NCBI RefSeq assembly: GCF_038502225.1
Contig: NC_091298.1
Coordinates: 27,111,391-27,175,390 of the forward strand
Origin: Cherax quadricarinatus
Taxonomy: Eukaryota > Arthropoda > Malacostraca > Decapoda > Parastacidae
Length of the DNA stretch: 64,000 bases
Reading direction: 5' to 3'
In this document: positions 35,101 through 48,800 of the stretch, in pieces
Layout: each line of letters begins with the position of its first letter
Position numbering within the stretch: position 1 is the stretch's first letter
Notes under the pieces: model-generated
The model's database searches: none
The model's input: only the letters and a program-made list of their open reading frames with translations
Told to the model about the DNA's origin: nothing
Translations under genes and position numbers: made by a program

Positions 35101-38100
35101 GAAGGATAGAATTTTCCAACTTTTATTTATAACACACCACTTGTTTACTACAAAGTAAGGATGACCTGAAAAAGAGGAAACATGCCCAGTGTCATTCATT
35201 CACTCTTGGTCTTGGTAAAAGTTTACTAACTTCACTGTTCAGATGACCCTTCGAGCTGCAACATCCTCACCCCTCTAAAATGTAGGCCTGTACTTCCCAT
35301 TTTCAAGACTGAAAAGTCTGGGTTTCCATTAATCTCTTCATAAATGTTACCTTGCTCTCACACTAGCAGCATGTCAAATCACAAAAACCACTTTGATCCA
35401 CTCACTGATCTAAAGGGCTCACACAGGCCTATTGGATGTTTAACCCTTTCAGGGTTTCGGCCGTACTAGTACGGCTTACGCACCAGGGTCCATGACGTAC
35501 TAGTACTCATAAATTCTAGCGCCTTCAAATCTAGTGAGAGAAAGCTGGTAGGCCTACATATGAAAGAATGGGTCTATGTGGTCAGTGTGCACAGTATAAA
35601 AAAATCCTGCAGCACACAGTGCGTAATGAGAAAAAAAAAACTTTGACTGTGTTTTTGGATTAAAACAGCGACTTTGCACTGTATTTTCGTATGGTATTTA
35701 TTGTTGTATTCTAGTTTTCCTGGTCTCATTGTATAGAATGGAAGACATATTACAGAAATTGAGATGATTTTGACTGGTTTTACAATGAAAAGTACCTTGA
35801 AATTGAGCTCAAAGTAGCAGAAATGTTCGATTTTTACCAAAGTTCAAAAGTAAACAAATCATGCTAAGTGTCCAATACACGTCAACTGGTGAGTCTAATA
35901 TTCTTTCACAAGTGCGCTGATATTATTTATACCATTTCTACACTAATGCAGTAGTCTGCATAACAGTAAATCTTCTATTTTTAAACAGAATAAAAATTCA
36001 AAATGGAAAGCGAAAGAATGTAAGAGGGGCGTGGGGATGTGACTAATGAACAGAGGAAATGTTATTTTAGTGCCAGGAATGTCTTTCTTGTTTATTCTGG
36101 ACCCTATTTGGAAATTGGCATCTTTTGAAATTTGTGTGAAATTTGTAAAATTGCTAAATTCTGACCACTGTATTGGATAGTTGAAATCTGTAAATTGGTG
36201 GTTTCTTGTACTCATTCGATAGAAAAAATGGAGTTCTAGTGAAATAGTTATGATTTTTGTCGACTAGTACATTGGAAATGGCCGAAAATAGGGCTCAAAG
36301 TGGGCAAAATCGCCGATGCATAAACATCGTCGAGACTGCTAACTTCGCGAGAGCATAATTCCATAAGTTTTCCATCAAATTTCATACTTTTGGTGTCATT
36401 ATGATAGGGAAAAGATTCTCTGTCTTTTCATAAGAAAAATATTTTTTTTTTTTTCGAAAAATTTCTGACCCTGGGAACAAGTCTCTGAGAGGGCCTGTGG
36501 ACCCTGAAAGGGTTAATAAGCTCCCTAGCATTCATATTTTTTTTTAGTTTTTACCCCTTGCCCCCTATATAATATAATGAATAAAATATTTTCTTATTCA
36601 TTTGGAACTGAAAAGAATAAATTTTTATGTATGAGTTAGCTTTACAAATAAAACATTAGTATACAAAGACATGAAAATTGTTGCAGATTTCACCTGTAGT
36701 TTGGTTTTAACATTGCCCTCTTGCTTTTTGAATTCTTAAACTTTTCATTCTGCATTCTATACGATAAAATGCTATACAGACAAATATAAGCTAAATCTGG
36801 GTAAGACAGAGGGTTTGATTGTCAGGGGAAAACCTCAGGAAGTACGGATTGAAGATTTTGGTGCCTTTGATTGTGGTACTGTCAGTCTCATTCTCTTCTT
36901 AATCATCCCATTTTTTGTACACACAGTTTAACTATCTTTCATTAGAAGCTAAAGATTCTCTTTAGGCCACCATTGATGAGAATTAAAGATGCCAGAAGAA
37001 GCATGTCACCATAGTATAGAGATAGAATAAATTGATTTTTTTTTTTAACCTCATCAATGTCTTAGCTGCCGGAAGGCAGTCATTTCTATGACTGCCTTTC
37101 ATTAACATATTATTTGTTAATACTGGCTTTATTTTAATATTAGCCACAAACATTGTAAAGCATTTTTGTGCTTATTTATAATAGGCACATATGATCTTCA
37201 AGAATACGTTGTTCTAGAATAAAAATTTAAGTGATAAAGACACTGCAAATGCATTTCCTTCCCCTTTAGTGGGGTTAGATCAGGTAGCTGTAAAGCCTTT
37301 TATTCCACTCAAGAGACTTGCATACGGTGAATCAAAAGTAAGCAATTTGTTCTAGAGTGCACATTAATTTTAACTGAGCTAAGACACGGAGATGATGCAG
37401 ACATTTCACACTTAGTTACCATGTTTTAAAAAATATTGCTGTAGTGGATACTGCTGTCTAGTTTCCAGTTTTGTTGTACAATATGCAGGTAGTTACCTCT
37501 TATGTATATATCAAGTCACTGATTTTTTTTTTTTTAACACATCGGCTATTTCCCACTGAGTCAGGGTGACCCAAAAAGAAAGAAAAAAACTTTCGTCATC
37601 ATTCAGCACTTTCACTATCACTCATACATAATCACTGTCTTTGCAGAGGAGCTCAGATGTGACAGTTTAGATGTCCCTCCAAACTGCCAATATCTCAAAC
37701 CCCTCCTTTAACCCTTTCAGAGTCAGCAGGCCCTCTCCTAAACTTGTTCTCAGGGTCAGAAATTTTTCAAAAAAAAAAAAATTATTTTTTCTTATGAAAT
37801 GATAGAGAATCTTTTCCTGATCATAATGACACCAAAAGTAAGAGATTTGATGGAAAACTTACCGAATTATGCTCTCACAAAGTTAGCGGTCCCAATGATG
37901 TTTACGCACCAGCAATTTTGCCCACTTTGAGCCCTATTTTCGGCCAATTCCAATATACCACTCGACAGAAATCATAACTATTTTGCTAGAACTCCATTTT
38001 TTCTATTGAATGAGTACAAGAAACCACCCATTTACTGATTTCAACTATCCAATAAAGTGATCAGAAATTGGCAATTTTGCCAATTTCACACAAATTTCAA

Positions 38101-39799
38101 AAGATGCCAATTTCCAAATAGGGTCCAGAATAAACAGACATTCCTGGCACTAAAATAACATTTCCTCTGTTCATTAGTCATGTCCCCAGGCCTCTGTTAC
38201 ATTTTTTTTGCTTTCCCCTTTGAATTTTTATTCTGACAAAAAACAGAAGATTTACTGTTATGCAGTCTACTACATTAGTGTAGAAATGGTATAAATAATA
38301 TCAGCATACTTGTGAAAGAATATTAGAGTCACCAGTTGACATGTATTGGACGCATGGCATGATTTGTTTACTTTTGAAATTTGGCAAAAATCGAGCTTTT
38401 CTGTTACTTTGAGCTCAATTTCAAGGTACGTACTTTTCTTTGTGAAACAAATCAAAATCTTCTCAATTTCTGTAATATGTCTTTCATTCTATAAAATGAG
38501 ACCAGGAAAACTAGAACAGAACCATAAATAGCATACGAAAATACAGTGCAAAGTCTCTGTTTTAAACCAAAAAGACGGTCGGAGTTTTTTTTTTCTCTGT
38601 GTGCTGCAGGATTTTTTTTGTACTGCGCACACTGACCACATAGACCCATTCTTTCATATGTAGGCCTACCAACTTTTTCTCGCTAGATTTGAAGGCGCTA
38701 GAATTTATGCGTACTAGTACAGCACCAACCCTGGCATGCAAGCCGTACTAGTACGGCACCAACCCTGAAAGGGTTAAAGTGCAGGCATTGTACTTCCTAT
38801 TCCCAGAACTCAAATCTGGTTAACCAGTTTCCCTGAATCCCTTCACAAAATATTACCCTGCTCACACTCCAACAGCTCGTCAGTGAAGATGTTGCACTAT
38901 ATTTGTCGTTAGTTCATAGTATGTATATTCATGACTGATATATCATTTCTTACTTTGGCCAGTTGATCCTGCTCCATTCATTGATGGTGTGCGCATCAAT
39001 AGTCCGCACTATTTATGCAAGATGGTTCTGAAGGAAGCTGGGACACACAAGTTCACACTGGTAGTATCTCAGTATGAGAAGCACCTCTCTATACACTACT
39101 CACTGCGAGTTTATTCTACATGTCCATTTTTATTGCACAAAATTAAGAATCTCTGCAAACATAAACATGAGGTAAGAGTTGCTTTTTTATTATAAAATGC
39201 TGAGTTCTAGTAAAATAAATAAATAAATAAATAAATAAATAAATATATAAATAAATATCTTTCTTTCTTTCAACACACCGGCCGTATCCCACCGAGGCGG
39301 GGTGGCCCAAAAGGAAAAACGAAAGTTTCTCCTTTTACATTTAGTAATATATACAGGAGAAGAGGTTACTAGCCCCTTGCTCCCGGCATTTTAGTCGCCT
39401 CTTACAACACGCATGGCTTACGGAGGAAGAATTCTGTTCCACTTCCCCATGGAGATAAGAGGAAATAAACAAGAATAAGAACTAGAAAGAAAATAGAAGA
39501 AAACCCAGAGGGGTGTGTATATATGTGCTTGTACAGGTATGTGTAGTGGGACCTAAGTGTAAGTAGAAGTAGCAAGACGTACCTGAAAACTTGCATGTTC
39601 ATGAGACAGAAAAAAGGACACCAGCAATCCTACCATCATGTATTACAGGCTTTCGAACTCACTTGGCAGGACGGTAGTACCTTTTGCTTCTACCAACCTA
39701 CTACTAAAATGGGGAGCAAGGGGCTAGTTCTTCTTGTATATATTACTTTTTTCGGGGCCACCCCGCCTCGGTGGGATCCGGCCGGTGTGTTGAAAGAAA

Positions 39800-39835
<36 letters not shown>

Positions 39836-42800
39836 GGCATATGATAGAGTGGATAGAGGAGCAATGTGGCAGATGTTGCAAGTTTATGGAATAGGTGGTA
39901 AGTTACTAAATGCTGTAAAGAGCTTTTATGAGGATAGTGAGGCTCAGGTTAGGGTGTGTAGAAGAGAGGGAGAATACTTCCCAGTAAAAGTAGGTCTTAG
40001 ACAGGGATGTGTAATGTCACCATGGTTGTTTAATATATTTATAGATGGAGTTGTAAAGGAAGTAAATGCTAGGGTGTTCGGGAGAGGGGTGGGATTAAAT
40101 TATGGGGAATCAAATTCAAAATGGGAATTGACACAGTTACTTTTTGCTGATGATACTGTGCTTATGGGAGATTCTAAAGAAAAATTGCAAAGGTTAGTGG
40201 ATGAGTTTGAGAATGTGTGTAAAGGTAGAAAGTTGAAAGTGAACATAGAAAAGAGTAAGGTGATGAGGGTATCAAATGATTTAGATAAAGAAAAAATGGA
40301 TATCAAATTGGGGAGGAGGAGTATGGAAGAAGTGAATGTTTTCAGATACTTGGGAGTTGACGTGTCGGCGGATGGATTTATGAAGGATGAGGTTAATCAT
40401 AGAATTGATGAGGGAAAAAAGGTGAGTGGTGCATTGAGGTATATGTGGAGTCAAAAAACGTTATCTATGGAGGCAAAGAAGGGAATGTATGAAAGTATAG
40501 TAGTACCAACACTCTTATATGGATGTGAAGCTTGGGTGGTAAATGCAGCAGCGAGGAGACGGTTGGAGGCAGTGGAGATGTCCTGTCTAAGGGCAATGTG
40601 TGGTGTAAATATTATGCAGAAAATTCAGAGTGTGGAAATTAGGAGAAGGTGTAAAGTTAATAAAAGCATTAGTCAGAGGGCAGAAGAGGGGTTGTTGAGG
40701 TGGTTTGGTCATTTAGAGAGAATGGATCAAAGTAGAATGACATGGAAAGCATATAAATCTATAGGGGAAGGAAAGAGGGGTAGGGGTCGTCCTCGAAAGG
40801 GTTGGAAAGAGGGGGTAAAGGAGGTTTTGTGGGCGAGGGGCTTGGACTTCCAGCAAGCGTGCATGAGCGTGTTAGATAGGAGTGAATGGAGACGAATGAT
40901 ACTTGGGACCTGACGATCTGTTGGAGTGTGAGCAGGGTAATATTTAGTGAAGGGATTCAGGGAAACCGGTTATTTTCATATAGTCAGACTTGAGTCCTGG
41001 AAATGGGAAGTACAATGCCTGCACTTTAAAGGAGGGATTTGGGATATTGGCAGTTTGGAGGGATATGTTGTGTATCTTTATATGTATATGCTTCTAAACT
41101 GTTGTATTCTGAGCACCTCTGCAAAAGCAGTGATAATGTGTGAGTGTGGTGAAAGTGTTGAATGATAATGAAAGTATTTTCTTTTTGAGGATTTTCTTTC
41201 TTTTTTGGGTCACCCTGCCTCGGTGGGAGACGGCCGACTTGTTGAAAAAAAAAAAAAATTAGCAAAATCAAAAGTTTTCTGTTCCTTGTCCAAAAAACAC
41301 TAACTTTCAGACCACTGCGTCTGGACAGTAAGCCAACAGTTACTCTGCTGTGGCCTAAAGCATGCAGTACAGTAACAATTAATTTTTAATATTGTGATAA
41401 TTTTTTTTATGTTGGTTTGGAATGAATGGCCAGACATCGCTAATTGTATTTGCTGGTATTTCTATTATATCATAGGATACCCCAGATTATATTTGTATTC
41501 AGGTTTCATGAAACACTAATGGGAATGGTAATCTTTCTCCATAATATCTATATAGCACCAGTTAAATCACTTTTTTGTTCTTCTGTTTATATCTCTCACT
41601 GTACTGGCCTCCTGCTCCCATTGGCTGTTCATTGCATCTCTCTCTCAGCAACATGAAGGATGTTGCTTATGTGGACATGTAACTTTTTTCTCCATCCATG
41701 AGGACAGTGTTGAAGTGGGATGGCTTGTTTAGAATGTTAACCTGGTCTTTTAATGGATCTGAGTGGGAACCAGCACTCAGGTCTTTGAGCTCTACTCAAA
41801 AGCATTTTAAGTGCCATCTGCACCACTAAAATAACTTGCTAGCTAGTGCTGCAAGTGTTGTTGATATTTCAGTGGTCCAGATGCCACTTAAATATGCTGT
41901 TCACAGATTAGCTGAGTCATTCACTTCTCATCAATTAGTGGATGACAATCATTTTCTAGTACATATCTACACCTAGTGAGAGATCTCATTTGCCACAAAC
42001 TACTGTACTCATCTACAAGCCAGCACACACACTCCAATTCCTTGTTTGAGCATGTTAAGGGAGATAACATGCTTGAGGGATTACACGGAGGAACATGTAT
42101 GTATTATCTCTATCTTGATCATTTGAGAGTTTTTTCTTTTTTTTTTTTAATACATCGGCCATCTCCCACTGGGGCAGGATGACTCCCCCCCCCCCCCCAA
42201 AAAAAAATAAAAACTTAAACCATTACTCACACACTATCACTATTTTTGCAAAGGTGCCCAGATACGACAATTTAGATGTCACTCCAAACAGCTAGTATCC
42301 CAAACTCCTCCTTTAAAATGCAGGCATTGTACTTTCCATCTCCAGGGTTCAAGTCTGGCTAACCAGTTTCCCTGAATCCTTTCACAAAATATTACCCTGC
42401 TAACAATCCAACAGCTTGTCCTGTCCCAAAAACCATTCATCTCCATTCATTCCTAACACGCTCACACATACCTGCTGCATGTCCAGGTCCCTTGCACACA
42501 AAACCTCTTTTACCCTTCTCTCTGTCCTTTCCTAGGATGACCCCTACCCCTCCTCCCCTCCTCTACAGATTTATACACCCTCCAAGTCAACCTATTTTAC
42601 TCCATCCTCTCTAAATGACCAACCCACCCCAATAACCCCTCTTCAGCCCTCCACACCTCCTCCTAATTTCCACACTATGAATTCTCTGAAAAATATTTAC
42701 ACCACTTGTTGCCCTTAGACATGACATCTCCACTGCCTCTAGCCTATTTCTCACTGCAGCATTTACAACCGATGCTTCACACTTACATAGAGTGTTTGTA

Positions 42801-45800
42801 CCACTATACTCTCGTACATTCTCTTCTTTGCCTCCATGGATAACGTTTTTTGTCTCCACAGATACTGCAGTGCATCACACTTTTTTTTCATGAATTCTGT
42901 GGTTAACCTCATCCTTCACAAACCCATCTGCTGACAAATCTACTCCCAAATACCTGAATACATTCACTTCCCAATTTTTCTTTACCTAACTCATTTGACA
43001 CCCTCATCACCTTACTCTTATCTATGTTCACTTTCAACTTTCTTTACAAACAATTGAGAGTTAATGGCAAATATTCACGAGGCCTACCCATTCTTGATTT
43101 ATGTTCAAGAAATGAAGAATAGTTATTGACCAGCTTTGCCTTTCTAGATACTGTTACCAATGATTAATTCCAGCTCATTCCTGAGTTTTTTTGGTGCAAT
43201 TCCAGGTGACTTTGCCTACTTATAGGTTTGTCCTTTCCACACATTCTTCACAAAGATGACTCCAACACTCCTTTGCTGACTTTTCCACACTTCCATGAGG
43301 ATTCAGAAGCTAGAGTTTTTTAATTTAGTTTGAAAGAAAATAAGTTTTCTATCTTGGGATGTTCTCAATCTTTGTTCACTAAAAATGTATAGGTTAACAT
43401 TTCTGCTTTCTCTCCTTTTATGAAATAGGACATTTTAGTATTTTCATCACTGACGATGCATTGATATCACGGCAACTTATTTCTTGTTTTGGTCTGCATT
43501 CCTGGGCCAGAATATTTCCATCTTTCCTGACATCTCATGACTGCAGAACAAGTTATGCACTGTTTTCTCCATGGTTTGGACACTGGTGGTAGGATTCCTA
43601 TTAGTGAGTCATGGAACCTGAGCATAGAATACCGTAACATTTTGATATAAGAAAAATTAATTTTTGTGGTTAGTTTCATAAACTCTGGTGTTTACCACTT
43701 TCTGTTGTTAACTCCTCCTCACCTAGCTATTCTGAATGAAGCTGAGGCTTGTTCAGTGAATAATGCAGACAGCTAAGAAGCAAAGTTTACAGTTGAACAT
43801 AAGCAGATAGCTTACCAAGTGAAAAGTGACCTAACACTCAGTGGTTACACTGATAAGTTTCTATTCTTAGTAGCTATTGAACCCCTTCACAAAAAGTAGT
43901 TTTCCTTCTTCAGACCATTATAATATATAATAACCTCCTCTTATGGTATGTGAATTACCTCCTCCAGTGTTTATCCAGCTCTTAACTTAAATGATATTGA
44001 ATGACTTCCATTGAATTATGTATTTATAATTACATCTGTTTTACAGATCACTGGGAAGTGGAGTGGCGAAACTGCTGGCGGCTGCCCCAATCATCCTGCT
44101 ACATATAAGAACAACCCAGTTTACCAGTTTAGAACTGAGAGTGATTTGCATTGTCTCAGAACTGAACTCAAGGCTCCTAAGGATATTCAGGTATTAATCT
44201 GCTATTTAGTGAAATGCTTTGTTCGAAATCATTCTGTATACTTCATCAGCAAAAAGAAAAAAATCAGCAAAAAGAAAAAATCATACCTTCTAAAACTGTT
44301 AGGACCATTTGCACTATGGTATTTATCAGGGCTGTTCTTAGACTGGTATTGTTTACTATTTATGTTGTAAAGTAAAAGGACACAAGTGCAACTAATGTGA
44401 CATTTATTGTGGCAACATTTTGCTCTCCAGGAGCTTTATCAAGCTCCTGGAGAGCGAAACGTTGCCACAATAAATGTCACATTAGTTGCACTTGTGTCCT
44501 TTTACTTTACATATTGTCGGTAATTCTACCAACTTTATTACTATTTATGTTAGTGACTTAGTCTTACTGTTGGATGACCATGGGGATGATTATCAATTTT
44601 AAGCTGACAGTACACAAGTCTACATGCAGGTTCGAAATGTAAAAGATGAAAAACTCTGCTTTAGTTCTCTTTTTGCTGGATATTTGTAGTCTGATTATAA
44701 ACAGAAAACTGAAACTCAGTGAGTGTAAGACAGAGATTTTGATTGTCAGAGAAAAACTTCAGGGCAGTACAGATTGAAGATTTTGGTGCCTTTGATTGTG
44801 ATACTGTCAGTTGGCAGCCTGTGGGATCAGAGAGGGATCTGGGTTTTTTACTGGACACATCAACCAAATTCTAGATAGTAGGTTGGTAGACAGCAACCAC
44901 ACAGGGAGGTGCTACCGTCCTGCCAAGTGAGTGTAAAACGAAAGCCTGTAATTGTTTTACATGATAATAGGATTGCTGGTGTCCTTTTTTCTGTCTCATA
45001 AACATGCAAGATTTCAGGTACGTATTGCTACTTCTACTTACACTTAGGTTACACTACACATACATTTTTTTTTTCAACAAGTCGGCCGTCTCCCACCGAG
45101 GCAGGGTGACCCAAAAAAAGAAAGAAAATCCCCAAAAAGAAAATACTTTCATCATCATTCAACACTTTCACCACACTCGCACATTATCACTGTTTTTGCA
45201 GAGGTGCTCAGAATACAACAGTCTAGAAGCATACACACATAAAGATACACAACATATACACACCCCTCTGGGTTTTCTGCTGTTTTCTTTCTTGTTCTTG
45301 TTTATTTCCTCTTATCTCCATGGACTTCCAGCAAGCGTGCGTGAGCGTGTTAGATAGGAGTGAATGGAGACGAATGGTACTTGGGACCTGACGATCTGTT
45401 GGAGTGTGAGCAGGGTAATATTTAGTGAAGGGATTTCAGGGAAACCGGTTATTTTCATATAGTCGGACTTGAGTCCTGGAAATGGGAAGTACAATGCCTG
45501 CACTTTAAAGGAGGGGTTTGGGATATTGGCAGTTTGGAGGGATATGCTGTGTATCTTTATATGTGTATGCTTCTAAACTGTTGTATTCTGAGCACCTCTG
45601 CAAAAACAGTGATAATGTGCAAGTGTGGTGAAAGTGTTGAATGATGATGAAAGTATTTTCTTTTTGGGGATTTTCTTTCTTTTTTGGGTCACCCTGCCTC
45701 GGTGGGAGACGGCCGACTTGTTGAAAAAAAAAAATCTCCATGGGGAAGTGGAACAGAATTCTTTCTCCGTAGGCCATGCGTGTTGTAAGAGGCGACTAAA

Positions 45801-48800
45801 ATGCCAGGGGCAAGGGGCTAGTAACCCCTTCTCTTGTATAAATTACTAAATTTAAAAAGAGAAACTTTCGTTTTTCTTTTGGGCCACCTTGCCTTGGTGG
45901 GATATGGCCAGTTTTTTGAAAAAAAAAAATCAACCAAATTCTAGATAGTAGGTTGGTAGACAGCAACCACAAAGGGAGGTGCTACCGTCCTGCCAAGTGA
46001 GTGTAAAACAGAAAACTAATTGTTTTACATGACGGTAAGATTGCTGGTATCTTTTTTTCTGTCTCATGAACATGCAAGGTTTCAGGTATGTCTTGCTACT
46101 TACACTTAAGTCATACTACACATACATGTACAAGCATATATGTACACACCCCTCTGGGATTTCTTCTATTTTCTTACTAGTTCTTGTTTATTTCTTATCT
46201 CCATGGGGAAGTGGAACAGAATTCTTCCTCTATAAACCATACGCATCATAAGAAGTGACTAGAATGCCAGAAGCAAGGGGCTAATAACCCCTTCTTCTGT
46301 ATACTTTACTAAATTTAAAAAGAGAAACTTTCGTTTTTCTTTTGGGCCACCTTGCCTTGGTGGGATATGGCCAGTTTTTTGAAAAAAAAAATCAACCAAA
46401 TTCTAGATAGTAGGTTGGTAGACAGCAGCCACAAAGGGAGGTGCTACCGTCCTGCCAAGTGAGTGTAAAACAGAAAACTGTAATTGTTTTACATGACGGT
46501 AAGATTGCTGGTATTTTTTTTTTCTGTCTCATGAACATGCAAGGTTTCAGGTATGTCTTGCTACTTACACTTAAGTCATACTACACATACATGTACACAC
46601 CCCTCTGGCATTTCTTCTATTTTCTTACTAGTTCTTGTTCTTGTTTATTTCTTATCTCCATGGGGAAGTGGAACAGAATTCTTCCTCTATAAACCATACG
46701 CGTCGTAAGAAGTGACTAGAATGCCAGAAGCAAGGGGCTAATAACCCCTTCTTCTGTATACTTTACTAAATTTAAGAAGAGAAACTTTCGTTTTTCTTTT
46801 TAGGCCACCCTGCCTTGGTGGGATATGGCCTGTTTGTTGAAAACAAAAAATCAGCCAAATTGTTAAATCTTGCATTTTTCACATTCAAATCTCTATGTAC
46901 AGATGCCCCTCTGCTTATGAAGGGGTTATGTTCCAATGAACTCATTATAAGTTGATAATATCGTAAGTCAAATATGATATGATAAATAAATAAGTAGATA
47001 CAGCCTCTCCTCACTTAGCAATGTACTCATTTACCAACGGCTCGGACTTACGAAGGGCTCTGTGACCAGTATGCATACCTCAATAATGTATATTAGAGCT
47101 GATTTCCTGTAGTTTGTTTATTACAATATACAGTACACTGCTGTATAAACATTTTAAAAATATACCAGAAATGTTATAAATGTTGCAAAGGTGACATTAT
47201 TATATAATATCAAAGATGGTTAACACAAACCCACTACCATTATAGTATGCTCCTCACTTAGTGACAAATTTGTTTACCAACGTGGTCTTAGGAATAGAAC
47301 TCCATCATAAGTGAGGAGAGGCTGTAATTACTGTCACTGAATAAGTAAATAAAAAATAATTACTGTGACTAAATACCAGGACTGAAAAGTGAGTAAATGA
47401 ATACAAGTTTATCCTATCAATAAATGTACAGTACAAAAAAATGTCTTACAGCACATTGATTTGATTACCCAAGGATGATACAGGTACTGTACATGCAGTG
47501 ATATGTTGTACAGTGGTACCTTGAGTTATGAACTTAATTCTTTCCAGAAGGCTGTTCGAGTGCCGATACCGAACGAATTTGTTCCCATAAGGAATAATGT
47601 AAATTAGATTAGTCAGTTTTAGACCCCCAAAAATGCACTTACATAATTGTTCAAGTTGGGAGCTGTTCGAAACTTGAGGTACCACTGTACATGTACTCAC
47701 CATTAACTCTTTCACTGTTGAGACCCCTGCTTACAAACTTCTTCTCAGTGCTGAAGAATTTAAAAAAAAAAAATATTTTTCTTATAAAATAATAGATAAT
47801 CTTTTTCTGATGGTAATGACACCAAAAGTACAAAATTTGATGGAAAATTTACGGAATTACGCTATCGCGAAGTTAGTGGTCTCGGCGATATTTACGCATC
47901 GCCAATTTTGCCCACTTTGAGCTCTGTTTTTGGCCAATTCCGTTGTTCCAGTTGACCAAACTCATAGCTTTTTCACTACAACTCCATTTGTTCTATCGAT
48001 TGAGTATGAGAAACCTCCCATTTACTGATTTCAACTACCCAATAAAGTGATCAGAAATAAATCAGAATAAACAATGGAGACATTCCTAGCAGTAAAATAA
48101 CATTTTCTCTGTTCATTAATCACATCTCCAGGCACCTCTAATATTACGCTTGCTTTCCATTTTGAGTTTTTATTCACACAAAAAATAGAAGATTTACTGT
48201 TATACAGACTACTGCAGTACTGTCAAAATGGTATAAATAATATCAGCGCATTTGTGAATACACATTAGACCCATCAGTTGACGTGTATCGGACGTGTGGC
48301 GTGATATGTTTATTCTTGAACATCGGCAAAAATCGAACATTTCTGGTACTTTGAGCTCAATTTCAAGGTACTTTTGGTCTGTAAACCATTCAAAATAATC
48401 TATATTTCTATAATATATCTTTCATTCTATCAAATGACACCAAGAAGACAAGAATACAACCACAAATTCCATACAAAAATACACTGCAAAGTCACTGTTA
48501 TAAACCAAAAACATTCCGTTTTTTTTCTCATTATGCACTGCGTGTTGCAGGATTTTTTTTATACTGCACACATTGACCACTCAGACCCAGTCTCTCATAT
48601 GTAGGCCTACCAGCTATCTCCCGCAAGACTGGAAGCTGCTAAAATTTTGGCGTTGTATTACGGGACCGACACTGGCCAGGAAGCCATAATATTATGGGAC
48701 CGACAGTGAAAGGGTTAATGTAGTAAGCTGAAAGCACACCGGGCCTGAAGAATGTTGCTGGAACAGATCAGAATTCAAAGTTCAATGACTACTGAATGTG

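Larger units (their letters stand above)
44865..46850 (+). repeat. Tandem array of three 450-bp repeats with nested LINE tails
   Basis: Three units begin with ATCAACCAAATTCTAGATAG at about 44865, 45929 and 46389. Units 2 and 3 are about 460 bp and very similar. Unit 1 is lengthened by two LINE 3' insertions (45066-45253 and 45324-45733). Confidence 0.85.
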
